DNA from: Volvox africanus
Taxonomy: Eukaryota > Chlorophyta > Chlorophyceae > Chlamydomonadales > Volvocaceae
DNA length: 64,000 nt
Assembly: GCA_030268105.1 (NCBI GenBank)
Contig: BSDZ01000004.1
Span: forward strand, 62,001-126,000
Direction of reading: 5' to 3'
Each line of letters starts with the position of its first letter. Position 1 is the stretch's first letter. The position numbers and the translations under genes are program-made. The notes beneath the pieces were generated by a model, which had not been told where the DNA came from, did not search any database, and saw only the letters and a list, made by a program, of their open reading frames with translations. Below are positions 53,941-64,000 of this stretch, one piece after another.

Positions 53941-56900
53941 CATTAACACTAAAATGTTCTCTAACGTGGAGTTATAACTTATATACTGACTCGGGTTAAT
54001 TTTGATGGTATCTCGCAATGTTTGTATGAGGAGACCCTTCACTACCTTTGACTAAATAGTTCGATGGCCAGTATTCGTGTGCCCCTAACGATTCCTTTAG
54101 TTGTGATCATGGTGAATCGTAGGAATGATGCAGAGGCAATCCACGGCTGGATCCTTTTGATGGTACTGAAGTCGATTTTGTTCATCGAATTTTCGGGACA
54201 CCCACATGCTACGGGTGTCACTGACGACCTTATCTTGATGAAATGATAAGCATAAAGGGATTGATCCCGTAGTCGTCTAATCGTTCAGGTTATCCCCAAG
54301 TAAGGGGATAAGCATCCCATCGTGGGCAGAATCACCCTTAGTCTGCGGTAGACCCTCTGTGTGTTAGGGCCCAATGAGTGCGACAAGGTCTCTTGGAGAC
54401 AGCACAATATGGACATTGGGTGCCGCGACATAATGACAGTACCACGCGTGCATCGATATGGAGTCCAGCACAATTGGCCATTGTGCAAAAGGGAACCTAT
54501 CGCCTAAGGTACCTTGTCTGTTGTACCAAGATGTCATACCAGAGGAGGGCGGAACTGTGTGGAGCCTATGGTTAATTTCGTTCTAGTGGCGTTCGTCCGC
54601 CGAAATAAAGAACCCAAGCTTGAAGGGCGTAGAAGAAACCTATCACATGATAAGGGAATGCGCCCATGAATTGCTTGTGAGGCCTTGGGTACAATCGATT
54701 GTTACCACCGCGCAGTCTCTTGTGAAAGATTCTGAGGTCGCAGCCCCCTACTTTTGCCAAACTATACCGATGCATTTGTCATCCTGGGGCTCCCACCTTT
54801 GTTACCTGCTGACCATACGATCCCTCTCGTGCCCAGAGCACAATCCGTTTCACGACCTATGTACAGGTTAAGTCCGGTTGAAGTTGGATGAAGTGAAGCG
54901 GCAAGTGAGGGATCTGCTCGCAAAGGGTATGATTCGGCCCAGCACATCACTATATTCTGCACCGATATTGTTCGTCGGTAAGAAGGATGGGACATTGTGC
55001 ATGTGCATTGATTATCGGGGCTTGAATGCAACTAAGATCAAAAATTGCTACCCTTTGCCGCGCGTCGATGACCTGCTCGATAAGTTGAAAGGCTCAGCTT
55101 ATTTTTCCTCGACTGATCTTCAGCAGGTGTTTTCAGATACGCATCACTGCTTTTCGGACCCCATTTGGTCACTTCGAGTACATGGTCTTGTCATTTGGAC
55201 TTACTAATGTACGCGTCACATTTCAAGCAGTGATGGATCGTATGTTCAGACCGTGTATCGACAGGTTCGTCGTTTGTTATTTGGATGATATTTTGATATA
55301 TTCCAAGACGCGCAAGGAGCACCTGAAGCATCTTGAGCTCGTGCTTGAGGTGATGAAGCGGGAGCAATTGTTTGCTAAAAGCGCCAAATGTTATTGGGCG
55401 CAGCCTCAGGTGGAGTATTTGGGCCACATCGTATCGGCCACTGGAATAAGGATGGACCCACGGAAGGTAGCTGTGGTTCGTGAATGGCCCGCGCCTCAGA
55501 ACCTCACCAAACTACGTCAGTTCCCAGGCTTGACCAACTACTTCCGTAAGTTTATTGACAAATACTCCATCAGTGCTGCCCCGCTTACAAATCTGACGAG
55601 GAAAGGAGGCTTCGCTTCTCTGGACGCTTGGACAACCGGGTGCCAGCGGGCATTCGAAGAGCTCAAGCGAATCATCGCCGACGATGTTACCCTCTCTTTT
55701 CCTGATTACTCATTGTCGTTTCGTGTAGAAGTAATATCGGATGCTTCCCTGCATGGAAGCGGCGCTGTATTGTTACAGAAAGGACGACCGATCACCTTCA
55801 CGAGTAAGAAATTCTCGGGTGCGGAGACCTGATACACGACCGGAGAGCAGGAGCTGTTGGCAGTTCTGCATGCTTTTTTAAAGGAATGGCGCTGTTACCT
55901 CGAAGGCCGCCCATTTACACTGAAGACCGACCACAAACCGCTGACATTCTTACAGAGTGTCCCCACGCTCAACCGACGACAGGACAGATGGATGGAGTAT
56001 CTATCTCCTTTCGACTGTACATGGGAGTATATTGCCAGCAGAATAAATATTGCTGACGCCCTCAGTCGACACCCATCGCTACATGCTGCGATTCTGGCAG
56101 CACCGGTTACTCGTTCAAGCAGTCAGGAGGTGCTGATAGCAGTGGACCTCGCGCAGCGACTCAAAGTGGCATATGAAGTGGATTCATGGTTTGCTTCGCC
56201 AAGTAATGTGGAACATCTGCACAAGCGCAACGATTTGTGGCTACGGATGGATGGCTCAACCACACAAATCGTCATGCAGAACGACGACGCTCTGCGCTAC
56301 GATATTCTTGACCCGTTAGCAGGACACCCTTGAAGCACGCATTTGGCAGAGCTAGTACGACGCTCGTTTTGGTGGCCGCGCGTGGTGAAGGATGTGGAAA
56401 ACTTTGTGCAAAGGTGCAGTTTATGTCAGCGCAACAAAGCACTATCCGGTAAGGGCCAGGGTTTATTACAACCTTTACCTATACCAGATGCCCCTTGGGA
56501 AAGTGTTTCAATGGACTTCGTAGTCGTGCTGCCCAAAACTGAGGGGGGATACAACTCGGTGTTTGTTATGGTTGATCGTTTGACCATGTTGGTTCACTTA
56601 GCCCCCTGCACCTTGTCTTGCACCGCTGAGCAAACAGCACGATTATTTTTTGATAACGTGGTTGATTGCATGGCGTTCCTACAAATGTGATATCCGATCG
56701 CGGCAGTCACTTCACGTCTAAGTTTTGGGAAGCACTATGTGAACTCGTCGATATGCGCATTCATTTGAGCACAGCATATCATCCACAATCCGATGGGCAA
56801 ACCAAATGCACAAATCACATGTTGGGCGATATGTTAAGGAATTTCGCGGGACGCACACCCTCCGTTTTGGATACATTTCTGACTTCGGCAGAATTCTTGC

Positions 56901-57510
56901 TTAACAACGCTGTTTATCGCTCGACAGGTCAAAGCCCTTTCCTTCTGAATTATGGATTTCATCCGGTGCTACCCGTGTGGCGAGAATTGGAAGTGAACAT
57001 CCCTGCGGCTAAAACCTTTGCCAAGTCGTTCCTATCCCGCATGATAGACATGAAGGCATGTTTGGACGCGGCACAACAACGGACAACTGACTACTATAAC
57101 AAATCCAAACGAGATGTAACATTTTTGGTGGGACAAATGGTTTTGTTGAGCACTAAGAACCTACGTTCGCTTGCCGACGGTTCCCGAAAATTACTACCTC
57201 GCTGGATTGGCCCATATCCCGTTGTTCGCATGGTAGGAAATGTAGCCGTGGAGCTATCCCTACCCCCTGACATGAATATTCATCCCATGTTTCATATCTC
57301 CCTCATCCGTCATTATCGTGGTGCAACACCTGTTGCAAATGACACCGATGCCCCTGCACTAATGGACCCCGGTCCCGAGACCTGGATTGCAGGCAAACAA
57401 AAGGTGTACGATGTGGGGCGAATCCTAGATTATCGGGTTCGTCTTATAGGCCAACAATGACGAAAGCGGAAGGTACACAAGTACCTGGTCAAGTGGACTG
57501 GCTATCCTAG
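53941..57510 (+). pseudogene. pol: Pol of B2, heavily decayed
   Basis: 53941-54870 keeps only traces: TGVTDDLILM for the protease site and [15 protein letters not shown] sequence near 54310. RT begins near 54880 ([15 protein letters not shown]), is damaged around 55120, then [15 protein letters not shown] stands at 55830 in RNase H, and frame breaks follow near 56330 and 56680 in integrase. The core (YHPQSDGQT) and GPY/F ([12 protein letters not shown]) follow. A TGA at 57458 precedes a truncated chromodomain (YLVKWTGYP). Most of the methyltransferase-like region is missing. Confidence 0.88.
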
Positions 57511-58296
57511 CACTGAAGTAGGCTGCAATCCATTCGAGCACTACTGAGCATGATATAAGCATATTAGCATGATATATTCGAGTATATCTAGCTAATCAGG
57601 CACGTCGCATTATCATCTATGACATCACGCTGTCGGTCAACATGTTTGACTCGAGGCTGATATCAATGCGTGATCTATCTATTGGCATAATATCTCACAT
57701 AATAATACTTGAAATATTATTACCTCATCCGTGTCATAAACCATACACGTATGCGAGAACACGACAATCGTGATGGTTGGGTCAGCAACCGAATATCGAT
57801 ATTCGGACCTTCACATATTGCATGCGTTGCATCCATTAATATCACGGTTTACGCGATATTCAGAACAGTGCTAAGAAGGTACTCACACTTGAGATCGGAA
57901 TCCAGTGAGACCTGTACTGCACATCGGTATCGCGACGTGATAGGTGCGAGGACGGCCACCTAGAGACCAAAGTCGGCTCGATGCTACTTTGGATCAAGTA
58001 CTCGCGTACTTAACTCAATCTAATTCACATACATACGATATACTCATTTAAATTCGGCCTGAGCTATTCCAGCATACCATCTCCAGCCGGATGATGAACA
58101 TTGCCCGTGGGGTCTGATGGCCGACTACCCATCTGTAATCAAAGACTATTGTAAGTTGGATCTTTCCTTGTTATTGAGTCTTCCGCTGTCACTTTACTCG
58201 CATTGGATCGCCTTGCTGTTCGTAAGCACGGTGCGCACTTGGCTAACATCCAGAAGTGCAGATTCAGTGCATGATTGAAGTAGGAAGGATACAACA
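57511..58296 (+). repeat. 3' LTR of B2, lacking its first about 30 bp
   Basis: It begins at CACTGAAGTAGG, joined directly to the chromodomain codons, and ends AAGGATACAACA followed by GCCAA. The join shares only GC between the two partners. Confidence 0.92.
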
Positions 58297-58301
58297 GCCA
58301 A

Positions 58302-61233
58302 CCCAGTGGCCAACCCAGTGGCCAACCCAGTGGCCAACCCAGTGGCCAACACAGTGGCCAACCCAGTAGCCAACCCAGTGGCGAACCCAGAGGCCAACCC
58401 AGAGGCCAACCCAGAGGCCAACCCAGAGGCCAACCCAAAGGCCTACCCAGCGGCCGACCCTGCGCTTAAGCTCAGCACAACCAAGTTAGCCAGTATGGTA
58501 TGCAATGCAGCACACCAGCAACTGGCATTCAAGGGCACCGTCAACGGCCGTACGGCCGTCATCCTGATCGACGGTGGAGCCACCGGCAGTTTTGTCCACA
58601 CTCAGTGGCTTGCCCGCAGGGAAGTCAAGGCCGCCAAGACTGTCAGCAACATGTCGGTGAAGCTGGCTGACGGCCAAGAACAAGACTGCCCTTACGTCCT
58701 ACCGAACGCTTCCGTCACCATACGCACCTTCAAATGTCGTAGCACCCTGGTCGCCACTGACCTGGGTGACTTTGATGAGGTGCTGGGCAAGGACTGGCTC
58801 GCACAGTGGAACCCGCACGTCTGCTGGAGGACCAACACGGTCACGCTGAGGACCACTCTCAACAAGCACGTGCTTCGGGGCGACCCACCCGAGGCTGTTA
58901 ACGAACACGCCCCCAAGCTCCTGTCTGCACTGCAGTTCAAGCGCGTTGTGTGAGCTACCAAGCAGTACAGCCTTTGTGTTGTACATGAGGTCAACACCCA
59001 AGACATCAGCACCCCGGGCGTCGATATGACACACATCACCTCCCAGTACGCCGACGTCTTTGCAGAACTCACGGACATGCCTCCCACGCATGCTGTCGAC
59101 CACTCAATCGAGCTCACCACCTCCGTACCCATGAGCCGCAACTCGTACCGCATGTCCCAGGACGAGTTGGACGAGCTCAAAAACCAAATCACCTCGCTCC
59201 TGGAGAAGGGCTGGATCCACCCTAGCGTGTCGCCGTACGGTGCCCCGGTGCTGTTCACCCAAAAGAAGGATGGCGGACTGTGCATGTGCATCGACTACCG
59301 GGCCCTCAACAAGGCCATCGTCCACAACACTTATCCCCTGCCTCGCATCGACGAACTACTGGACCGACTACATGGCGCCGCCGTGTTCAGCAAAATTGAC
59401 CTCCAGTCCGGTTACCACCAGATCCGCGTTGCAGTGCAGGACATCCCCAAGACGGCCATCAACACACGCTACGGACACTTTGAGTTCACAGTTATGCCCT
59501 TCGGTCTCACCAATGCACTGGCCACGTTCCAGCGGCTGATGGATGACATCTTCCGCCCCTACCTGGACACCTTCGTGCTCATCTACCTCGATGACATCCT
59601 CATCTACTCCAAGACGGAAGATGAGCATGCCCAACACCTCGAGACCGTGCTACAAGTGCTACGTGAACACCAGCTCTACACCAAGGCATCCAAGTGCGCC
59701 TTTGGGACTACCCAGATCGACTTCCTAGGCCACATCGTGAGCAAAGACAGCATCAGCGCCGACCCACGCAAAGTCAAGGCAATCCAAGATTGGCCTACCC
59801 TGCAGACCATCACGGATCTGCGCTCCTTCCTCAGACTGGCGCAGTACTACCGCCGCATGGTGAAGGGCTTCGCGGAAATCGCACACCCCCTCACCAACCT
59901 CCTGGCCGGACACACGGGCAAAGGCCACAAACAGGCCATCACCAAGTGGGACAAGTCCTGTGAAAAAGCTTTCCAAGTGCTAAAGGACACCCTAACCTCG
60001 GCCCCTGTCATGGCACCCCCAGACCCCAATGCGCCCTTCATGCTCACCACCGACGCCTCAGACTACACCACAGGCGGAGTTCTGTCCCAAGTCCAAGACG
60101 GTGTTGAGAGAGTGATTGCATATGAGAGCCAGAAGCTTACCCCGGCGGAGCGCAACTACCCTGCACACGACCGCGAAATGCTCGCGGTTGTCCACTGCCT
60201 TCGTGTCTGGTGGCACCACCTCAAGGGACCTCACCCGGTGACCATCTGGACTGATAACTCGGCAGTCTCGGCGTTCAAAACGCAACCCCGGTTAAACCGG
60301 CGCCAAGTGCGCTGGCTTGTGGAGCTTGAAGAATTCAACTACATCATCGAGCACAAGCCGGGAAAGACCAACGTCGTGGCTGATGCAATCAGCCGACGAC
60401 CGGACCTGCGGGTCCACACCATGACGGTCTCTGTGGCCAAGGCTGCCAACGACCTGGCCACCACCATCCGCAGAGATGGTACACAGGATGAGACCTACAC
60501 TCGCCTCAAGGAGCAAGCCGTCAAGAACTCCAAAGAGGACCCCCCGTTCAAGCTATACAAGAGCTTGCTGTACTACGAGCCGCGCGGTGCCCTGCGGGCT
60601 CGCCTGTACATCCCAGACATCCCGGGCCTGCGCGCCAAGCTGCTGCGTGAGGCCCATGACATCCCCATCGCAGGCCACCTGGGCCGCGACAAGACCCTTG
60701 CCCGGCTCAGCAGATTTTACGACTGGCCGAATATGGACCGGTCGGTGGATACCTACACCACCACCTGCCCCTCGTGCCAACAGGGCAAACACAGGCAAGG
60801 CCGCCCCCTGGGCAGATCCCAACCACTGCCCATCCCCGAGCGGCCCTGGCAGTCCATTTCCCTGGACCTAATCACGGACCTGCCAAAATCGCACCGTGGC
60901 GACGACGCCATCGCCGTCTTTGTATGCCGGCTTTCCAAGATGATGCGTGTCATCCCTGTCAACACGAACATCACAGCCGAGCGCCTAGCAGAGGTCGCTT
61001 ACGACTGGGTGTTCCTGTTCTACGGTCAGCCAGAGAGCATTGTCTCCGACCGTGACCCCAAGTTCACAGGCACCTTCTGGCAAACCTTGTTCAAGCTGTC
61101 TGGCACAAGCCTCGACATGTCCACTGCACACCACCCGCAGACGGACGGCCAGACAGAGCAAGCCAATCGCACCCTAGAGGAGATGCTCCGCCACTACATG
61201 GATGCCAACCACACCAACTGGTGTGATCTCCTA
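58302..61233 (+). pseudogene. pol: Pol of C1: protease, RT, RNase H, integrase (one in-frame TGA, 3' cut)
   Basis: It continues the -1 frame after B2. Protease: [13 protein letters not shown] has the catalytic Asp in a DGGA variant of DTGA/DSGA. An in-frame TGA at 58951-58953 stops it; the frame is open again at once, with no shift. RT (from about 59040): [20 protein letters not shown]. RNase [15 protein letters not shown]. Integrase: HDIPIAGH and CPSCQ zinc site, core [36 protein letters not shown]. It breaks off at 61233, where the B4 LTR begins. Remaining domains are outside the window. Confidence 0.92.
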
Positions 61234-62041
61234 TGTTGTACGCCGGTTCGATCACCATTCACACCAAAGTAGGCCGCAATACATTCGAGCACTACTGAGC
61301 ATGATATAAGCATATTAGCATGATATATTCAAGTATATCTAGCTAATCAGGCACGTCGCATTATCATCTACGACATCGCGCTGACATGTTTGACTCGAGG
61401 CTGATATCAATGTGCGATCTATCTATTGGCATAATATCTCACGTAATAATACTTTAAATATTATTACCTCATCCGTGTCATAAACCATACACGTATGCGA
61501 GAACGCGACGATCATGATGGTTGGGTCGGCAACCGAATATCAATATTCGGACCTTCACATATTGCATGCGTTGCATCCATTAATATCACGGTTTATGCGA
61601 TATTCAGAACAGTGCTACGAAGGTACTCACACTTGAGATTGGAATCCAGTGAGACCTGTACTGCACATTGGTATCGCGACGTAATAGGTGCGAGGATGGC
61701 CGCCTAGAGACCGAAGTCGGCTCAACGCTACTTTGGATCAAGTACTCGCGTACTTAACTCAATCTAATTCGCATACATACGATATACTCATTTATATTCA
61801 GCCTTGAGCTATTCTAGCATACCATCTTCAGCCGGATGATGAACATTGCCCGCAGGGTCTGATGGCCGGCTACCCATCTGTAATCGAAGACTATTGTAAG
61901 TTGGATCTTTCCTTGTTGCTGAGTCTTCCGCTGTCACTTTACTCTCATTGAATCACCTTGCTGTTCGTAAGCACGGTGCACGTGTAGCTAACATCCAGAA
62001 GTGCAGATTCAGTGCATGATCGAAGAAGGAAGGATACAACA
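61234..62041 (+). repeat. 5' LTR of B4 (LTR-B, 808 bp)
   Basis: It runs TGTTGTACGCCGG...GGATACAACA, followed by AATTTGGTATCGAGACAGG at 62042. The hairpins are the same as in B2, with CCGAATA / TATTCGG and AAGTAC / GTACTT conserved. Confidence 0.95.
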
Positions 62042-62108
62042 AATTTGGTATCGAGACAGGTAAAGTCACGACTGCCTCGTCGTCCCTTATCGGAAGTAGG
62101 TTCTTGCA

Positions 62109-62480
62109 ATGGCAAGCGACGACGACAATCACCGCAGCCGCAGACACCTTCACTGAGGATCTTGGTCGCACCGTTCTGGACGCCGCCGCTTCCGGTTTGT
62201 AATCCTAGACATCTGTTTACAACTAGCTGCTGCATTCTCGTTGCGAGCCTGCATTGTGAGTCGCAGGTGAACGTACGCCAACACTGAACGCGGTGTTGGA
62301 CAACATCTAAATACGGAACAGATCAAGGCCTGAATTCAGAGAACTACTGAGATAAAAGACGGCCTTACGGATTCCATCGCATTTCTCCTCAGCCTACTCG
62401 GGAGTATTGTTGGTATGCGAGTAGTCAAAAATCCCTCTTGTGTTAACTTGCTCACAAGTCTTTTAGTAAATTCCTATCCA
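62109..62480 (+). pseudogene. ORF0 of B4, frameshifted
   Basis: Exon 1 (62109-62194) is 86 nt, 2 nt shorter than in all intact copies. The frame therefore fails in the leader just before the PLDTF core, although the later codons for LDAAASG are present. Donor (CCG|GTTTGT) and acceptor (GTCGCAG|GTGAAC, 62266/62267) are kept. Exon 2 has a 4-nt loss near 62305. Gag downstream is intact. Confidence 0.6.
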
Positions 62481-62500
62481 AAAACATAAGTTCGTGTTCC

Positions 62501-63739
62501 ATGTCGGGGCGCGAAGATACTTCTTATCTGGGCACAGCAAGCCAGCCCGACGGCGGTCTTGCCGCTAGAACTGCTTTTGCTGATCCCAATACTGTCGGAA
62601 CTCGTATTATGTCAGATCCCATTGTCCTTCAGACCCCTTCACACTTAATTGTACCACTGTCGGCAGCGGCTACAACGAGTGAAGGAGCTGGAGCGCCCCA
62701 GGCTCCGGTAACACCTGCGGTTCAAGAACCCGTCGGAATACCGGAGGTAATGAAGTTGACTATCCCCGTGCCTAAGCTCAATATCTCCGCTGATGAAAAG
62801 GCAAAGAATTCAGGACATAGTGTCGCGGAAAGGACACGGGCCTACGTTCGTGGCCCTAGACAATATTTACAAGTGGTGCACGGCGGGGGATGCAATTCCA
62901 TTAAATGCCTGTTCGTTGAGAATACCCTTGAGGGTGCTGCAAAGGATTGGTATGACGAGTGGACAACCGCTAGAGTTAAATATACGTTCGATAACCTGAT
63001 CGATGCTCTCCTCGCTCGTTTTGCTACCAAGGTTTGCTCGTGTAGTAACGAGGCTCGTAAGACGCTGGCGCAAGGCACGTACCATATGCGTCCACACGAG
63101 ACCGTTCCTGCTTATCAGTCGCGTTTTGAGGCACTGATAACCCCTATTGTTAACTTTCCTGAAGAGGATCGCATCTTCTGGTTTCATCGCGGTCTTACCA
63201 AATCCCTTGCACGATGGTGCGCCACCGATCTTAATGGAATTCCGTTCCAATCTTACGACGCCTTGGTAACTTTTGCTAGAGGTGCGGAGGTTCGAAATTT
63301 GGCTGGTCAGGATGCTAAACAAATTCACCCTCGCGTCCACGCGATGCGAGCGCAGGAACTACCTTCGGAGTCGACACTGAAGGACCAGGGTCCTGACTGC
63401 CAACACCCTGTGGTGGCCGCAACTACCGTACGAAAGGAAAGACGGTATGACGTGCACAGACGCCAAAGCCCAAGCAATCGTGGGTCCGCAGGAGCTGGGC
63501 CGAGCTCGGGCCATATGAAAGGAAAAAGAAGAGGGAGTACGCCAACTGTAGCTGCAATGCAGAATGCTGCTCCTAGTACAAAGAAGCCACGGACAGAAGA
63601 CCCATACATGCAGAAGTGGGAGTGCCAACGTTCAGAGTTTGATCGTCGGAAGTTCGCTAATCTCTGCCTGAGGTGTGCAGGAGAGCATCCCACTCATGAG
63701 TGCCCTCTGTTACCGCCTTTCGTACCCAAGACGACTTAG
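62501..63739 (+). CDS. gag: Gag of B4, intact, 412 aa
   Basis: The ATG at 62501 begins MSGREDTSYLGTASQ. It carries the LQTPSHLIVP motif shared with family A, a capsid-like region with QYLQVVHGGG and WFHRGLTKSLARWC, a basic linker, and the knuckle CLRCAGEHPTHEC. It ends at UAG 63737-63739 with pol open in the same frame. Its N-terminus matches the truncated B1 gag, confirming the family B assignment. Confidence 0.94.
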   Translation: MSGREDTSYLGTASQPDGGLAARTAFADPNTVGTRIMSDPIVLQTPSHLIVPLSAAATTSEGAGAPQAPVTPAVQEPVGIPEVMKLTIPVPKLNISADEKAKNSGHSVAERTRAYVRGPRQYLQVVHGGGCNSIKCLFVENTLEGAAKDWYDEWTTARVKYTFDNLIDALLARFATKVCSCSNEARKTLAQGTYHMRPHETVPAYQSRFEALITPIVNFPEEDRIFWFHRGLTKSLARWCATDLNGIPFQSYDALVTFARGAEVRNLAGQDAKQIHPRVHAMRAQELPSESTLKDQGPDCQHPVVAATTVRKERRYDVHRRQSPSNRGSAGAGPSSGHMKGKRRGSTPTVAAMQNAAPSTKKPRTEDPYMQKWECQRSEFDRRKFANLCLRCAGEHPTHECPLLPPFVPKTT

Positions 63740-63774
63740 GAAGTTGCCCGGGCTGCGGAGGAAGGGACTCCTCC
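63737..63774 (+). other. gag-pol UAG readthrough site of B4
   Basis: UAG is followed by GAAGTTGCCCGGG and an open pol frame to the window end. GGAGGA / TCCTCC (63757-63762 and 63769-63774) can form a 6-bp hairpin 17 nt after the stop. The family A CCCGGG pairing is not kept here. Confidence 0.5.
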
Positions 63775-64000
63775 CAGGATTGAAGGAAGTGCACGTGGCC
63801 GCTGGCCGTCGTTGCGGCCGGCTGTGAAGGCTCTTTTACCTTCTATTTTTGGACAAATCAAGCATGCTATCGGGCGACGTTTCTCGCTTGATGGTTGCAA
63901 AGGACTTAATCATTTTGACTCGCTGTGTAATTTGTTTGCACCACGCTGTCCTCTCTCTTTCCTCGATTTGTCTGGCCACGTTACTTTGTTTATCCCTTCG
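63740..64000 (+). CDS. pol: Pol of B4, N-terminal part (MTase-like region), cut by window end
   Basis: In frame behind the [23 protein letters not shown], then [27 protein letters not shown] and GHVTLFIPS. This is the counterpart of family A residues 1-57 and shares the LFIPS sequence at the position where an adenine methyltransferase would have NPPF or DPPY. Protease and the rest lie outside the window. Confidence 0.85.

Larger units (their letters stand above)
51426..58296 (+). mobile_element. Element B2: family B LTRs and pol with a divergent gag, TSD GCCAA
   Basis: It comprises 5' LTR 51426-52239, primer site, gag 52669-53940, decayed pol to 57510 and a 3' LTR fragment 57511-58296. It is flanked by GCCAA at 51421-51425 and 58297-58301. 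The end of pol, the polypurine tract and the first about 30 bp of the 3' LTR were lost in one deletion. LTRs and pol are close to B1, but gag and 5' UTR are not. Confidence 0.93.
51393..58450 (+). repeat. 12-bp minisatellite coding for Pro-Val/Glu-Ala-Asn, split by B2
   Basis: Units of CCAGTGGCCAAC run from about 51393 to 51425 and continue at 58302-58450, later drifting to CCAGAGGCCAAC. There are roughly fifteen units in all. They keep one reading frame and encode a flexible spacer between gag and protease. B2 (51426-58296) sits inside the array with TSD GCCAA. Confidence 0.85.
49806..61233 (+). mobile_element. Element C1: family C gypsy-like element, split by B2, both ends cut
   Basis: A short 5' leader follows the B3 LTR, then gag (50120-51244), a -1 frameshift signal, a Pro-Val/Glu-Ala-Asn repeat linker, and B2 inserted at 51426-58296 (TSD GCCAA). 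After that come protease, RT, RNase H and integrase, to 61233, where B4 inserted. No chromodomain or LTR of this family is in the window. Base composition is visibly richer in C and G than in families A and B. Confidence 0.9.
61234..64000 (+). mobile_element. Element B4: family B chromovirus, continues beyond the window
   Basis: 5' LTR (61234-62041), primer site, broken ORF0, intact gag and the start of pol behind a UAG. It inserted into C1 integrase after TCCTA. The window ends 261 nt into pol, with no lesion seen in that part. Confidence 0.95.

Noticed and set aside
58306..58438. Minus-strand ORF with GWPL repeats
   Set aside because: It is the antisense reading of the coding PVAN/PEAN minisatellite of C1 pol.
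1..64000. CRISPR arrays, bacterial operons, defence islands or tRNA/rRNA genes
   Set aside because: The repeats are LTRs and nested elements with 5-bp target duplications. No short spaced direct repeats and no tRNA or rRNA sequence were recognised.

Overview
This window is a stack of nested Ty3/gypsy-type LTR retrotransposons from a eukaryotic nuclear genome. Almost every base belongs to one of three element families; only 803-2692 does not. Evidence for a eukaryote: TG..CA LTRs with 5-bp target-site duplications (TSDs), chromodomain-bearing pol, short phase-compatible GT-AG introns, and no bacterial operons or Shine-Dalgarno sites. The host clade cannot be fixed from this sequence. An alga, oomycete or fungus with a repeat-rich genome are all possible.

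Family A (LTR 824-833 bp, TGTTGTGC...GTACAACA) and family B (LTR about 810 bp, TGTTGTAC...ATACAACA) are related chromoviruses. They share this layout: LTR, primer site, a small spliced ORF that I call ORF0, gag, one in-frame UAG, then pol. Pol runs methyltransferase-like domain, protease, RT, RNase H, integrase, GPY/F module, chromodomain. Family C is a more distant gypsy-like element with a coiled-coil gag. Its pol lies in the -1 frame behind a slippery site and a 12-bp hairpin.

Layout: 1-802 partial LTR-A (-). 803-2692 possible host DNA with a weak candidate gene. 2693-9604 element A0 (+), old, with a solo LTR in its ORF0 intron. 9605-19761 element A1 (+), inserted in A0 and itself split by A2 (11477-18946, TSD GCTAC). 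19762-48585 element B1 (+), internally deleted, carrying the compound minus-strand insertion X (21180-44157, TSD CACCA). Inside X lies Y (25213-40714, TSD CACAT), and the LTR plus 3'-pol segment is tandemly repeated as units of about 4.03 kb. B1 also carries a solo LTR-A (44398-45230, TSD ACCAC). 48586-49805 is a minus-strand B3 fragment. 49806-61233 is element C1 (+), split by B2 (51426-58296, TSD GCCAA). From 61234 to the window end is element B4 (+).

The most interesting points are: (i) ORF0, a two-exon accessory protein with the same intron phase and mostly synonymous differences between families; (ii) two gag-pol recoding strategies in one window, UAG readthrough in A and B and -1 frameshifting in C; (iii) LTR hairpins kept by paired changes between families; (iv) a methyltransferase-like pol domain whose expected catalytic motif is replaced; (v) a tandem array that can be explained by a same-orientation self-insertion followed by unequal crossing-over.
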